Assembly (NCBI RefSeq): GCF_041435335.1
Contig: NZ_CP108430.1
Location: 8,032,001-8,096,000 of the forward strand
Direction of reading: 5' to 3'
DNA from: Streptomyces sp. NBC_01283
GTDB lineage: Bacteria > Actinomycetota > Actinomycetes > Streptomycetales > Streptomycetaceae
Length of the DNA stretch: 64,000 bases
The notes beneath the pieces are model-generated. The model worked only from the letters and a program-made list of their open reading frames with translations. It was not told where the DNA came from and searched no databases. The position numbers and the translations under genes are program-made. Each line of letters begins with the position of its first letter. Positions within the stretch are counted from its first letter, which is position 1. This document shows, piece after piece, positions 1 to 7,500 of this stretch.

Positions 1-999
1 TGGGCCGACCTGGCGGAGCGCTTCGCCCGCAAGTGGATAGGGATCTCCGGCGCGGACACCTTCCTGGTCCGCACGCCGTACGCGCTGCTTCTGACGGGAC
101 ATCTCGCGCATGCCGCCGGCCGTCTGCACGGCGCCACGGTGGTGCCCGGTGACAACCGGTCGCTGGCCATGCCGTACGCCCGCGTGGTCCGCGTCATGCA
201 CGACCTGGACGTATCGCTGACCTGGTCGGTACCGACCGAATGCCTCATCTGGGCCGCCGCGGCGAAAGCGGCCGGGCACCGGCCGGACACCGACTTCCCC
301 GGACTGCGTGCGCTGTTCGTCGGCGGAGAGCCGCTCACCTCCGCCCGCCGCCGCCGGATCAGCCGGCTGTGGGGGGTACCGGTGATCGAGGAGTACGGCT
401 CCACGGAGACCGGCAGCCTCGCCGGGGAGTGCGAGCACGGCCGGATGCACCTGTGGGCCGACCGGGCGCTGTTCGAGGTGTACGACCCGCGGACGGGCAC
501 GGTCAGCGCGGACGGCGAGGGCGAACTCGTGGTCACGCCCCTGTTCCGCGAGGCGATGCCCCTGCTGCGCTACAACCTTGAGGACAACGTGTCGGTCTCC
601 TACGACGACTGCGCCTGCGGGTGGGGCCTGCCCACGGTCCAGGTGCTCGGCAGAGCGGCGTTCGGCCACCAGGTCGGCGGCGCGACGATCACCCAGCACA
701 AGCTCGAGGAGCTCGTCTTCTCCCTGCCGGACTCCTACGAGGTGTTGTTCTGGCGGGCGAGGGCGGAACCGACCGTACTGCGCATCGAGATCGAGGTGCC
801 CGAGGAGCACCGGGCCGCCGCCCAGGCGGAACTGGAGGCCTCGGTGCGCGCCGTGCTCGGCGTCAGCAGCGAGGTCACCGGCCTGGCCCCGGGGACTCTG
901 ATACCCCACGAGGCGCTGACCGCCATGCCTGATGTGGTGAAACCACGCAGCCTCTTCGGGCCCGACGAGGACTGGGGCAAAGCGCTCCTCTACTACTGA
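1..999 (+). CDS. PaaK-type acyl/aryl-CoA (or acyl-AMP) ligase, 5' truncated
   Basis: The frame is open from base 1 to the TGA at 997-999, so the start lies left of the window and about 332 residues are visible. The adenylate-forming core is seen: a GGEPL segment, then EEYGSTETG (the E-Y-G-x-T-E motif of ANL enzymes), then a GEGELVVTPL stretch and the LRYNLEDN region that carries the hinge acidic residue in phenylacetate-CoA ligases. The small C-terminal domain follows. The family activates aromatic or small acids as adenylates and often passes them to CoA. Next to PhzD-like and EntA-like genes the likely substrate is 3-hydroxyanthranilate or a hydroxylated derivative (inference). The next gene's Shine-Dalgarno overlaps this stop, so the two are probably co-transcribed. 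Confidence 0.85.
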   Translation, partial: WADLAERFARKWIGISGADTFLVRTPYALLLTGHLAHAAGRLHGATVVPGDNRSLAMPYARVVRVMHDLDVSLTWSVPTECLIWAAAAKAAGHRPDTDFPGLRALFVGGEPLTSARRRRISRLWGVPVIEEYGSTETGSLAGECEHGRMHLWADRALFEVYDPRTGTVSADGEGELVVTPLFREAMPLLRYNLEDNVSVSYDDCACGWGLPTVQVLGRAAFGHQVGGATITQHKLEELVFSLPDSYEVLFWRARAEPTVLRIEIEVPEEHRAAAQAELEASVRAVLGVSSEVTGLAPGTLIPHEALTAMPDVVKPRSLFGPDEDWGKALLYY

Positions 1000-1012
1000 G
1001 GAGGACGACGAC

Positions 1013-2212
1013 ATGCCGCAGATGAGGGTGGCCGTGGCCGGCGGCGGAATCGCCGGCCTCGTCCTGGCCGTCGCGCTCCGCCGGGCCGGCATCGACTGCC
1101 ACGTCTATGAGCAGGCGGAACATCTGACCGAGGTCGGCGCAGGGGTCCAGGTGGCGCCCAACGCCAGCCGGCTTCTCCGCCGCCTCGGCCTGCGAGACCG
1201 CTTGCGCAGCATCGCTGTCGCACCGCAGGCGATCGAGATGCGCCGCTGGGACGACGGCACGCTGCTGCAGCGGACTCCGCTGGGTGAACCGTGCCGCCGC
1301 CGCTTCGGAGCGCCGTACTACACCGTGCACCGTGCGGACCTGCACAGCAGCCTGCTCGCGCTCCTTCCGCCCGACCGCATCCACCTCGGGGCCCGTTGTG
1401 CCGCCGTGTCGCAGGACCAGGACGCGGCCCGGCTGCACCTGTCGGACGGCACGGTCGTCGCTGCGGACCTCGTCGTGGGCGCCGACGGCATTCACTCGCT
1501 CGTGCGGGAGCAGATCGTGGCCGACCGGCCGCGCTATTCCGGGCAGACGATCTACCGGGGTCTGGTTCCGGCCGAGCGGGTGCGCCACCTGCTCGACGAG
1601 CCGTGTGTGCGGCTGTGGTTCGGACCGGACCAGCACTGCGTGTGCTACCCGGTGTCAGCCGGACGGCAGGTGAGTTTCGGCGCGACCGTGGCCGCATCGG
1701 ACTGGCGGGAGGAGTCCTGGTCGGCGCGGGGTGACGTCGCCGAACTGGCAGCCGCGTACAAGGGCTGGCACCCGGATGTCGTGCGGCTCATCGGTGCGGC
1801 GGACACGGTCAGCAGATGGGCGCTGCACGATCGCGACAGCATCGACCGGCTCAGTTCGGGGCGGGTGACCGTCATCGGTGACGCCGCGCACCCGATGCTG
1901 CCGTTCCAGGCACAGGGCGCGAACCAGGCGGTCGAGGACGCCGTCGTACTCGCTGTCTGTCTGGCCGGGGCGGGATCGGGCGGCCTGGAAGGGGCGTTGC
2001 GCCGCTACGAGCGGATCCGTCTGCCGCGTGTCACACGGATCCAGCACCAGTCACGCGACAACGCCAGGACCTTCCACCTGGACGACGGGGACGAGCAGCA
2101 CAGCCGCGACGCGGCGGCCCGGGCCTCGTCGGGCCTGGACCATCAGCAATGGCTGTTCGGGTACGACGCCGAGGAAGCCGCCACGACCAGCAGGAGCCCT
2201 CAATGGAACTGA
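1013..2212 (+). CDS. FAD-dependent aromatic monooxygenase (salicylate / 3-hydroxybenzoate hydroxylase type)
   Basis: This 399-residue class A flavoprotein hydroxylase uses NAD(P)H and O2 to hydroxylate a phenolic acid. The N-terminal dinucleotide fold has GGGIAG at residues 10-15. A DG-type motif ([11 protein letters not shown]) lies mid-protein, and [21 protein letters not shown] is the C-terminal flavin ribityl-binding motif. Length is normal for the family. A strong Shine-Dalgarno (gaggagg, 998-1004) precedes ATG 1013, and the 3' end overlaps the next gene's start by 10 bp, so translational coupling is likely. In this cluster it probably hydroxylates the anthranilate-type ring or performs an oxidative decarboxylation. 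The exact position cannot be read from the sequence. Confidence 0.88.
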   Translation: MPQMRVAVAGGGIAGLVLAVALRRAGIDCHVYEQAEHLTEVGAGVQVAPNASRLLRRLGLRDRLRSIAVAPQAIEMRRWDDGTLLQRTPLGEPCRRRFGAPYYTVHRADLHSSLLALLPPDRIHLGARCAAVSQDQDAARLHLSDGTVVAADLVVGADGIHSLVREQIVADRPRYSGQTIYRGLVPAERVRHLLDEPCVRLWFGPDQHCVCYPVSAGRQVSFGATVAASDWREESWSARGDVAELAAAYKGWHPDVVRLIGAADTVSRWALHDRDSIDRLSSGRVTVIGDAAHPMLPFQAQGANQAVEDAVVLAVCLAGAGSGGLEGALRRYERIRLPRVTRIQHQSRDNARTFHLDDGDEQHSRDAAARASSGLDHQQWLFGYDAEEAATTSRSPQWN

Positions 2213-2988
2213 CCGGTATCGAGTCGACGGTCGCACTGGTCACCGGTGCGGCCCAGGGAATCGGTGCCGCGGTGGCCGGCACCCTGGCAGGCGCGGGAGC
2301 ACAGGTCGCGGCCGTGGACCGCAACGCCGAGGCGCTCGCCACCGTCGTGACCAAACTCGAGGCCGAGGGCGTGTCCGTGCGCGGCTACGCCGTGGACGTG
2401 TGCGACAGCCGGGCGGTGGACGCGCTCGTGCGGCGGGTCGAGGACGAACAGGGGCCCATCGGCATCCTCGTCAACGCGGCCGGTGTCCTGCACACCGGCC
2501 GGGTGGTCGATCTGCCCGACGGCCAGTGGGACGAGATCTTCTCGGTCAACGCGGGCGGCGTGTTCCACATGTCGCGAGCGGTGGCCCGGCGGATGATGGG
2601 CCGCCGCCGGGGCGCGATGGTGACCGTGGCGTCCAACGCCGCGGGCGTGCCGCGCGTGGACATGGCTGCCTATGCCGCGTCGAAGGCGGCCTCCGCGCAG
2701 TTCACCCGGTGCCTGGGCCTTGAGCTCGCCGACTTCGGGATCAGGTGCAACATCGTGTCGCCCGGCTCGACCGACACTCCCATGCTGCGCTCGATGCTCG
2801 GCGACGGCACCGATCCGCGGCAGGCGATCGAGGGATCGCCCGCCGCCTATCGCGTCGGAATCCCCCTGCGGAAGGTGGCCAAGCCGCGGGACGTGGCGGA
2901 GGCGGTCGCGTACCTCGTGTCCGACCAGGCGGGCCACGTCACGATGCACGATCTGTACGTCGATGGTGGCGCGGCCCTGCACGTATGA
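2203..2988 (+). CDS. EntA-like SDR, putative dihydro-(hydroxy)anthranilate/benzoate dehydrogenase
   Basis: A classical short-chain dehydrogenase of 261 residues. It has the TGAAQGIG cofactor loop near the N-terminus, NAAG in strand 4, a catalytic serine region (VASNAAG) and YAASK as the Tyr-xxx-Lys pair. Sequence style and length match 2,3-dihydro-2,3-dihydroxybenzoate dehydrogenases (EntA/DhbA). Beside a PhzD-like isochorismatase the expected reaction is NAD-dependent aromatisation of trans-2,3-dihydro-3-hydroxyanthranilate to 3-hydroxyanthranilate (inference by context). ATG 2203 was chosen because it follows a caggag ribosome-binding site and the protein then begins directly at the Rossmann strand. 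The start overlaps the upstream hydroxylase. Confidence 0.85.
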   Translation: MELTGIESTVALVTGAAQGIGAAVAGTLAGAGAQVAAVDRNAEALATVVTKLEAEGVSVRGYAVDVCDSRAVDALVRRVEDEQGPIGILVNAAGVLHTGRVVDLPDGQWDEIFSVNAGGVFHMSRAVARRMMGRRRGAMVTVASNAAGVPRVDMAAYAASKAASAQFTRCLGLELADFGIRCNIVSPGSTDTPMLRSMLGDGTDPRQAIEGSPAAYRVGIPLRKVAKPRDVAEAVAYLVSDQAGHVTMHDLYVDGGAALHV

Positions 2989-3037
2989 GGTCGACGGACG
3001 AGTCAACGGACGAGCGGACGGACCCAGGAGGCGAACC

Positions 3038-3700
3038 ATGGCCATGACCCCGATCGCGCCCTACCGCATGCCGGGCGACGGCGATCTGCCGAGCGCGGCG
3101 GTGCCCTGGCGCCCGCGTCCGGACCGGGCGGTCGTACTGGTGCATGACATGCAGCGGTACTTCCTGCGCCCGTTCCCGGCGGGGGAGTCCCCACGGAGCG
3201 AGCTCGTCGCCAACGTGGCGAAGCTCCTGGCAGCGGCACGTGCCTCAGGGGTGCCCGTGCTGTACACGGCACAGCCGGGGGGCATGAACGCGCAGGACCG
3301 CGGGCTGTTGAACGACTTCTGGGGCCCCGGCATGAGCGCCGACGAATCCGACCGGGGCATCGCCGACGAGGTGGCCCCCGAGCCGGGCGACACGGTGCTG
3401 ACCAAATGGCGCTACAGCGCGTTCTTCCGGAGCGACCTGGAGGAACGGCTGCGACGCGCGGGACGGGACCAGCTCATCGTCTGCGGCGTCTATGCGCACA
3501 TGGGCTGCCTCATCACCGCCTGCGACGCGTACAGCCGCGACATACAGCCGTTCCTCGTGGCCGACGCACTGGCCGACCTCACGCTCGACGACCACCTCAT
3601 GGCGCTTCGCTATGCCGCGGATCGCTGCGCGGTGCCGCTGTCCGTGGCCGACGTGCTGGCCGACCTGGAGCCCGAGTCGGCGCCTGTCGAAATAGCGTGA
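3038..3700 (+). CDS. PhzD-like isochorismatase-family hydrolase
   Basis: A 220-residue isochorismatase-fold enzyme. VVLVHDMQRYFLRPF carries the catalytic Asp (D37), TKWRYSAF carries the catalytic Lys (K123), and GVYAHMGCLITACDAYSRDIQPF is the active-site loop. The stretch with YTAQPG and DFWGPGM closely resembles PhzD of phenazine pathways, which turns 2-amino-2-deoxyisochorismate into trans-2,3-dihydro-3-hydroxyanthranilate plus pyruvate. EntB-type isochorismatases share these residues, so the isochorismate route is not excluded. No carrier-protein domain is attached. ATG 3038 has a good upstream caggag, and the start is 49 bp after the EntA-like stop. Confidence 0.9.
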   Translation: MAMTPIAPYRMPGDGDLPSAAVPWRPRPDRAVVLVHDMQRYFLRPFPAGESPRSELVANVAKLLAAARASGVPVLYTAQPGGMNAQDRGLLNDFWGPGMSADESDRGIADEVAPEPGDTVLTKWRYSAFFRSDLEERLRRAGRDQLIVCGVYAHMGCLITACDAYSRDIQPFLVADALADLTLDDHLMALRYAADRCAVPLSVADVLADLEPESAPVEIA

Positions 3701-3734
3701 ATGCGCGGTGAATTCCCCTTACCGGGCCGGGATA

Positions 3735-3748
3735 CGGTCGGCCGACCG
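3735..3748. promoter_or_regulatory. 14-bp perfect palindrome upstream of the second SDR
   Basis: CGGTCGGCCGACCG is a perfect inverted repeat in the 89-bp gap between the isochorismatase and the next SDR, 42 bp before ATG 3790. The gap suggests a separate promoter or operator here. The binding protein is unknown; symmetric GC-rich sites of this type fit TetR or gamma-butyrolactone-receptor proteins, which is inference only. Confidence 0.35.
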
Positions 3749-3789
3749 GTCATCCGGCCGTGATATCGAATGCAGAGAGGGACACATCA

Positions 3790-4491
3790 ATGTCCGATCG
3801 CACTCAAGTCGTTGTCATCGGCGGAACGTCGGGACTCGGGCGGCATTTCGCCCAGGCGTGTGCCGAGCGAGGAAACGATGTGGTCATCACCGGCCGTACG
3901 GAGGATCGGACCAAAGCCGTCGCCCATGAAATCGGTGGGCGGACACGTGGACTCGCACTGGACCTGACCGATCCGGAGCAGATCGAGGCCGGCCTCGCCG
4001 ATGTGCGGCGTGTCGACCGGCTGGTGCTCGCGGCGGTGAACCGGGACCACAACACGGTTCGCGACTACCGTCCGACCGACGCGACGCGCCTGCTGACGGT
4101 GAAACTCACCGGCTATACGGCGGTGTTGCACGCGCTGGCCCCGCGCATGCCCGAGGATGCCGCGGCCGTCCTGCTCGGCGGCCTGGCCAGTCACCGGCCC
4201 TACCCCGGTTCCACGACCGTGACGACCGCCAACGGCGGCATCAGCGCGCTGGTCAGAACGCTTGCGGTGGAGCTCTCGCCGATCCGGGTCAACGCCCTGC
4301 ACCCGAGCATCGTCTCCGACACGCCGTTCTGGAGCGACAAGCCCGGTGCCCGCGAGGCCGCGGCGACGCGGGCGCTGACCAAGCGGCCGGTGACGATGCA
4401 GGACTGCACCGAGGCGATCTCTTTTCTGCTGGAGAACCGCTCGATCAACGGCATCAACCTGAACATCGACGGCGGCGACGTGCTCATCTGA
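3790..4491 (+). CDS. Atypical SDR-fold protein without the Ser-Tyr-Lys triad
   Basis: A 233-residue Rossmann protein. The nucleotide-binding loop GGTSGLG is intact near the N-terminus, followed by an R that often reads NADP. The segment that should carry Tyr-xxx-Lys reads V144-T-T-A-N148, and the usual Ser position (about 131) is Gly in LLGGLAS. All three catalytic residues are therefore missing if the alignment to the following helix (ISALVRTLAVEL, normally ALTRALA-EL) is right. The C-terminal NGINLNIDGG is standard SDR. It may bind NAD(P) without classical redox chemistry, or use other residues. ATG 3790 was chosen over an upstream in-frame start because gagaggga precedes it. Confidence 0.8.
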   Translation: MSDRTQVVVIGGTSGLGRHFAQACAERGNDVVITGRTEDRTKAVAHEIGGRTRGLALDLTDPEQIEAGLADVRRVDRLVLAAVNRDHNTVRDYRPTDATRLLTVKLTGYTAVLHALAPRMPEDAAAVLLGGLASHRPYPGSTTVTTANGGISALVRTLAVELSPIRVNALHPSIVSDTPFWSDKPGAREAAATRALTKRPVTMQDCTEAISFLLENRSINGINLNIDGGDVLI

Positions 4492-5224
4492 CGCTTGTCA
4501 TGATCTGCCACGGCCCCCAGCGGCCGGTCGCGCCCTGCCCGTGCTCCCGCTCCGCGCGCGCGTAGCGGGAGAGATCACGGGCCGAGAACAGGGCCATGCC
4601 CGCGTGGAAGCCCGTCACCGGTACGGGAAGCCGCGCCCAGTAGGCGGGTTCGCCGTCGACGCGGAACTCCACCTTCGACGTCTCGGCCCGGTAGGTGACG
4701 GCATAGCGGTGCTCGAGACCCGGTTCCGTCGGCACGTCCAGGACCACCCGGTGGATGTAGTGCTCGTGCGGAAGCGTCACACCCGGGATCACCAGGCGTT
4801 CGACCAGGGCGTAGAGGGTGTCGTTGGTGGCCGCGGCATTGAGCACGACGCCGGTGTCCAGGTCGAAGAGGTTCACCGTGCCGAAGGCGTCGAGCGGGTC
4901 ATGGGGAATCTGGCCGTAGGTCCGCACCCCCATCTCGACCTCGAACGTCAGGTCGCCCGCCGCCGGCACGGGGAAGCGCCGCACCGATTGGTACATCTGC
5001 TTGGCGTTGTTCTGCCGCGGGTCCGTGTCGTGGAAGCGGGTGAACGGGTTGACGGTCACCTCGAACCGGCCCTCATCGATGCGCATCCGTGCGTTGCGGT
5101 CCTGATATTGGTGCCGTTCACCGTCGGCCCCGTTTATCGCCATGATTTGCCAGCGGGCGGAATCGAGCTCGCGGCTGGTGAAATCGTCGTACGTCCAGAC
5201 GTTCTTCTCCGGTGCCGATGTCAT
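4484..5224 (-). CDS. Hypothetical beta-rich (concanavalin-like) protein, possibly DUF6081
   Basis: About 246 residues from ATG 5224 (reading MTSAPEKN); the frame stays open to 5410. I favour the short start because a long start would leave only 15 bp before the divergent DUF485 gene and would place its operator palindrome inside the coding region. The sequence has alternating beta strands with W/Y/F-rich edges (WTYDDF, DLTFEVEMGVRTYG, EFRVDGEPAYWARLPVPVTGF), like LamG/concanavalin jelly-roll proteins. I believe it matches the Streptomyces DUF6081 family but cannot confirm that. No signal peptide or catalytic motif is evident. Its 3' end overlaps the converging SDR by 8 bp. A role with the cluster product (binding or cyclisation) would be a guess. 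Confidence 0.65.
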   Translation of the reverse strand: MTSAPEKNVWTYDDFTSRELDSARWQIMAINGADGERHQYQDRNARMRIDEGRFEVTVNPFTRFHDTDPRQNNAKQMYQSVRRFPVPAAGDLTFEVEMGVRTYGQIPHDPLDAFGTVNLFDLDTGVVLNAAATNDTLYALVERLVIPGVTLPHEHYIHRVVLDVPTEPGLEHRYAVTYRAETSKVEFRVDGEPAYWARLPVPVTGFHAGMALFSARDLSRYARAEREHGQGATGRWGPWQIMTSVR

Positions 5225-5380
5225 GGGGACACCATCGGCGTCCCCGTCCTCGCCGGACATCACACGTTCACGCGGTTCGGCCGGGGCGCCACGCCATTTC
5301 TCCACCGCGGTCCGGTAATCCCGTGAATGAGCCATGTCCGCGCGGGGGTTGGTGGCCGAAACTGCCGTTCTGACCGCCAC

Positions 5381-5396
5381 GTCACGACGTCGTGAC
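5381..5396. promoter_or_regulatory. 16-bp perfect palindrome, operator candidate for the permease operon
   Basis: GTCACGACGTCGTGAC is a perfect inverted repeat, 29 bp before the ATG of the DUF485 gene and in the divergent space shared with the minus-strand hypothetical gene. Position and symmetry are those of a repressor operator. The regulator is not identified. Confidence 0.5.
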
Positions 5397-5425
5397 GACG
5401 GCGAACTCATACAGGAAGAGGTGTC

Positions 5426-5761
5426 ATGGGCACGATGAACTCACCGGCGGACGATGACCGCTATGCCGCCGTACATGGCAGCGCCCAGTTCAAGACCCTG
5501 CGTCGGCAGTCCAATGCCTTCATCCTCTGGGCGAGTGTCATCTTCTTCGGGTGGTGGTTCCTCGGGTGCGCGCTCGCCACCTTCGCCCCGGACTTCTTCC
5601 GGCAAGGGATCGGCGGCCCCATGAACCTGGGCCTGCTGTTCGTGCTGCTGTCGTTCGCCTTCGTGGTGACGACCTCTGCGGTGTACCTGCGATACGCCCG
5701 TACACGACTGGATCCCCTCAGCGAGCGGATCCGGGCGGACCTGGAAGGAGACCTCCGATGA
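5426..5761 (+). CDS. DUF485 membrane protein, partner of the SSS permease
   Basis: This 111-residue protein has two hydrophobic segments (about residues 32-54 and 67-90) separated by a short loop, as in YjcH/DUF485 proteins. Such proteins are encoded just before ActP-type sodium:solute symporters for acetate, pyruvate and related acids, and are thought to assist that permease in the membrane. ATG 5426 follows a strong aggaagagg. The stop TGA overlaps the next gene's ATG (ATGA), so the pair is translationally coupled. Its place inside a biosynthetic cluster is unusual for a housekeeping acetate permease. Confidence 0.88.
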   Translation: MGTMNSPADDDRYAAVHGSAQFKTLRRQSNAFILWASVIFFGWWFLGCALATFAPDFFRQGIGGPMNLGLLFVLLSFAFVVTTSAVYLRYARTRLDPLSERIRADLEGDLR

Positions 5762-7443
5762 GCAGCACCATTTTCCTCGCCGACCCACCACCCCCGGTCG
5801 ACAACACGTGGGCAGCTCCCGCCGTTGCCATCCCTCTCACCATCGCCGTCGCCGTCCTGGTGTTCTTCCTGGTGAAGGCGGTGGGCCGCAGAACAAGCGG
5901 CCCGGACGGCTTCCTGCTCGACGACCGGAAGATCGGCCCGGGGCAGAACGCCGTGGCGCTGGCCTCCGCACCCATCATGTACTCGACCATGTTCATCATC
6001 ACCGGTCACATCGCACTGAGCGGCTACGACGCCGTTCTCCTGCTGACGGCCTTCACGATGTCCATGATGCTCGGAGTGCTGATCTTCGCCTCGCCCATGC
6101 GCAACCTGGGTGTACGCACGCTGGGCGACCTCTTCGCGCTGCGGGCCCGTGAACGTCCGGCGCGCATCGCGTCGGCCGTCGTCATCCTGCTGATCTACAC
6201 CATGTTCACGATCATCAGCATGGCCGCGGTCGCCTTCATCTTCAACCGGTGGTTCGGTCTCGACGCCCTCGTCGTCCTGGCCCTCATGGTCGCCGTCGTC
6301 GGCCTGGTCACCGTGCTGTACGTATACGTGGGCGGCATGGCGGGAGTCACCCGGATCCTGGTGTTCAAGGCCGCTCTCGCCTTCGCCGTGGTGGCGGTGC
6401 TGACCACGCTGGTGCTCGCCAAGTTCAACATGAACCCCCTCAGCCTGCTCGAAGAGGCCGAGGCCAACGCCGTGGCGCACAAGGCGGGTTACGACCTGCT
6501 GGGTCCCGGACGCCTGTTCGGCGAGGGCTCGGACCGGTGGATCCACCTGTCGAAGCTCTTCTGCATCGTCGTCGGGGTCGCGGCGATCCCGTTCCTCTTC
6601 ATGCGCAACTTCGCGGTCACCAGCGGACAGGACGCGCGGAAGTCGGCCGGCTGGGCGTCGATGATGGTCGTGGCGTTCTACCTGTGCATGTCCGTCGTCG
6701 GCCTGGGCGCCGTCGCGGTGCTCGGCGGCGAGAACATCGGCGTGATCAAGCCCCACCGTGACATCAGCCTGCCCAAGCTCGCGGACGACCTCGGCGGGCC
6801 ACTGATGGTCGGCGTGCTCGCCGTGATCGCACTGCTGACGATCGTCGGAGTCTTCGCGGCCCTCCTGATCAACGCGGTGACAGCCGTCACCAGGGACATC
6901 AACGTGGTGCGGGGACGGCGGCTGGACCCGGTCGCCGAACTGCGCGACATCCGGCGCAACGTGAAGATCATCGGCATCGCGTCCGTCGTCGGCGGCGTCG
7001 CGATGCTGCCGGTGCGGACCCACATCTTCATCCCGACCTCGATCGACGTGGCGGGCGCCGCGGTCCTCCCGGCCGTCGTCTACGCGCTGTTCTGGCGGCG
7101 GTTCAACACCTCCGGACTGCTGTGGACGGTCTACGGAGGAATCGCCGTGACCATGTTCATGGTCGTGTTCTCCAACGGGGTGTCGGCCGAGGAGGACGCG
7201 ATCTTCCCCGGCGCCGACTTCAAGTTCGTCGACATCGAACCCGGAATGATCTCGGTGCCGGTCGCCTTCCTGCTGGGCTACATCGGCACGCTCCTCAGCA
7301 AGGAGCGCAACGACGCCGGCTTCGCCGAGCTGCAGGTCCGCGCCCTCACGGGTGCCGCGGCTCCCTCTCGCGAGGAAGCCCCGCCCAGCGGCGTCACGGT
7401 CAAGAGCGATCCGGAGAGCCGGACGCCCAGCGAAGCGCACTGA
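5758..7443 (+). CDS. Sodium:solute symporter (ActP-like, SSS family)
   Basis: A 561-residue polytopic protein with about 13 hydrophobic segments. It has the SSS-family features of a periplasmic N-terminus, a PDGFLLDDRKIGPGQNAVALASAP stretch after TM1 (the conserved Y/FLAGR-type loop), and the MYVGGMAGVT-like YVYVGGMAGVTRI. With the DUF485 partner it resembles cation/acetate symporters, so the likely cargo is a small or aromatic carboxylate moved with Na+ or H+. In this cluster it might reclaim a precursor or take up a pathway acid (inference). The ATG overlaps the DUF485 stop. A 12-bp perfect hairpin lies just after the stop. Confidence 0.88.
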   Translation: MSSTIFLADPPPPVDNTWAAPAVAIPLTIAVAVLVFFLVKAVGRRTSGPDGFLLDDRKIGPGQNAVALASAPIMYSTMFIITGHIALSGYDAVLLLTAFTMSMMLGVLIFASPMRNLGVRTLGDLFALRARERPARIASAVVILLIYTMFTIISMAAVAFIFNRWFGLDALVVLALMVAVVGLVTVLYVYVGGMAGVTRILVFKAALAFAVVAVLTTLVLAKFNMNPLSLLEEAEANAVAHKAGYDLLGPGRLFGEGSDRWIHLSKLFCIVVGVAAIPFLFMRNFAVTSGQDARKSAGWASMMVVAFYLCMSVVGLGAVAVLGGENIGVIKPHRDISLPKLADDLGGPLMVGVLAVIALLTIVGVFAALLINAVTAVTRDINVVRGRRLDPVAELRDIRRNVKIIGIASVVGGVAMLPVRTHIFIPTSIDVAGAAVLPAVVYALFWRRFNTSGLLWTVYGGIAVTMFMVVFSNGVSAEEDAIFPGADFKFVDIEPGMISVPVAFLLGYIGTLLSKERNDAGFAELQVRALTGAAAPSREEAPPSGVTVKSDPESRTPSEAH

Positions 7444-7456
7444 ACAACCGCGAACG

Positions 7457-7484
7457 GTGTGGGGCGGTCCGAACCGCCCCACAC
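7457..7484 (+). terminator. 12-bp perfect stem, 4-nt loop between the permease and the second hydroxylase
   Basis: GTGTGGGGCGGT and its exact complement flank a CCGA loop, 13 bp after the SSS stop and 16 bp before GTG 7501. There is no U-tract. It could be an intrinsic or partial terminator, or an mRNA-stabilising element separating the permease message from the hydroxylase/DAHP-synthase message. The following ribosome-binding site (ggggagg) is outside the stem. Confidence 0.6.
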
Positions 7485-7500
7485 CCCTGGGGAGGTAATC

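Noticed and set aside
2203..3700. EntA/EntB-like pair as a catechol siderophore (2,3-dihydroxybenzoate) locus
   Set aside because: The hydrolase is closer in motif layout to PhzD, there is no EntE-type ligase, no carrier domain, no NRPS and no siderophore transporter in the window. The option remains open only for the unseen left part.
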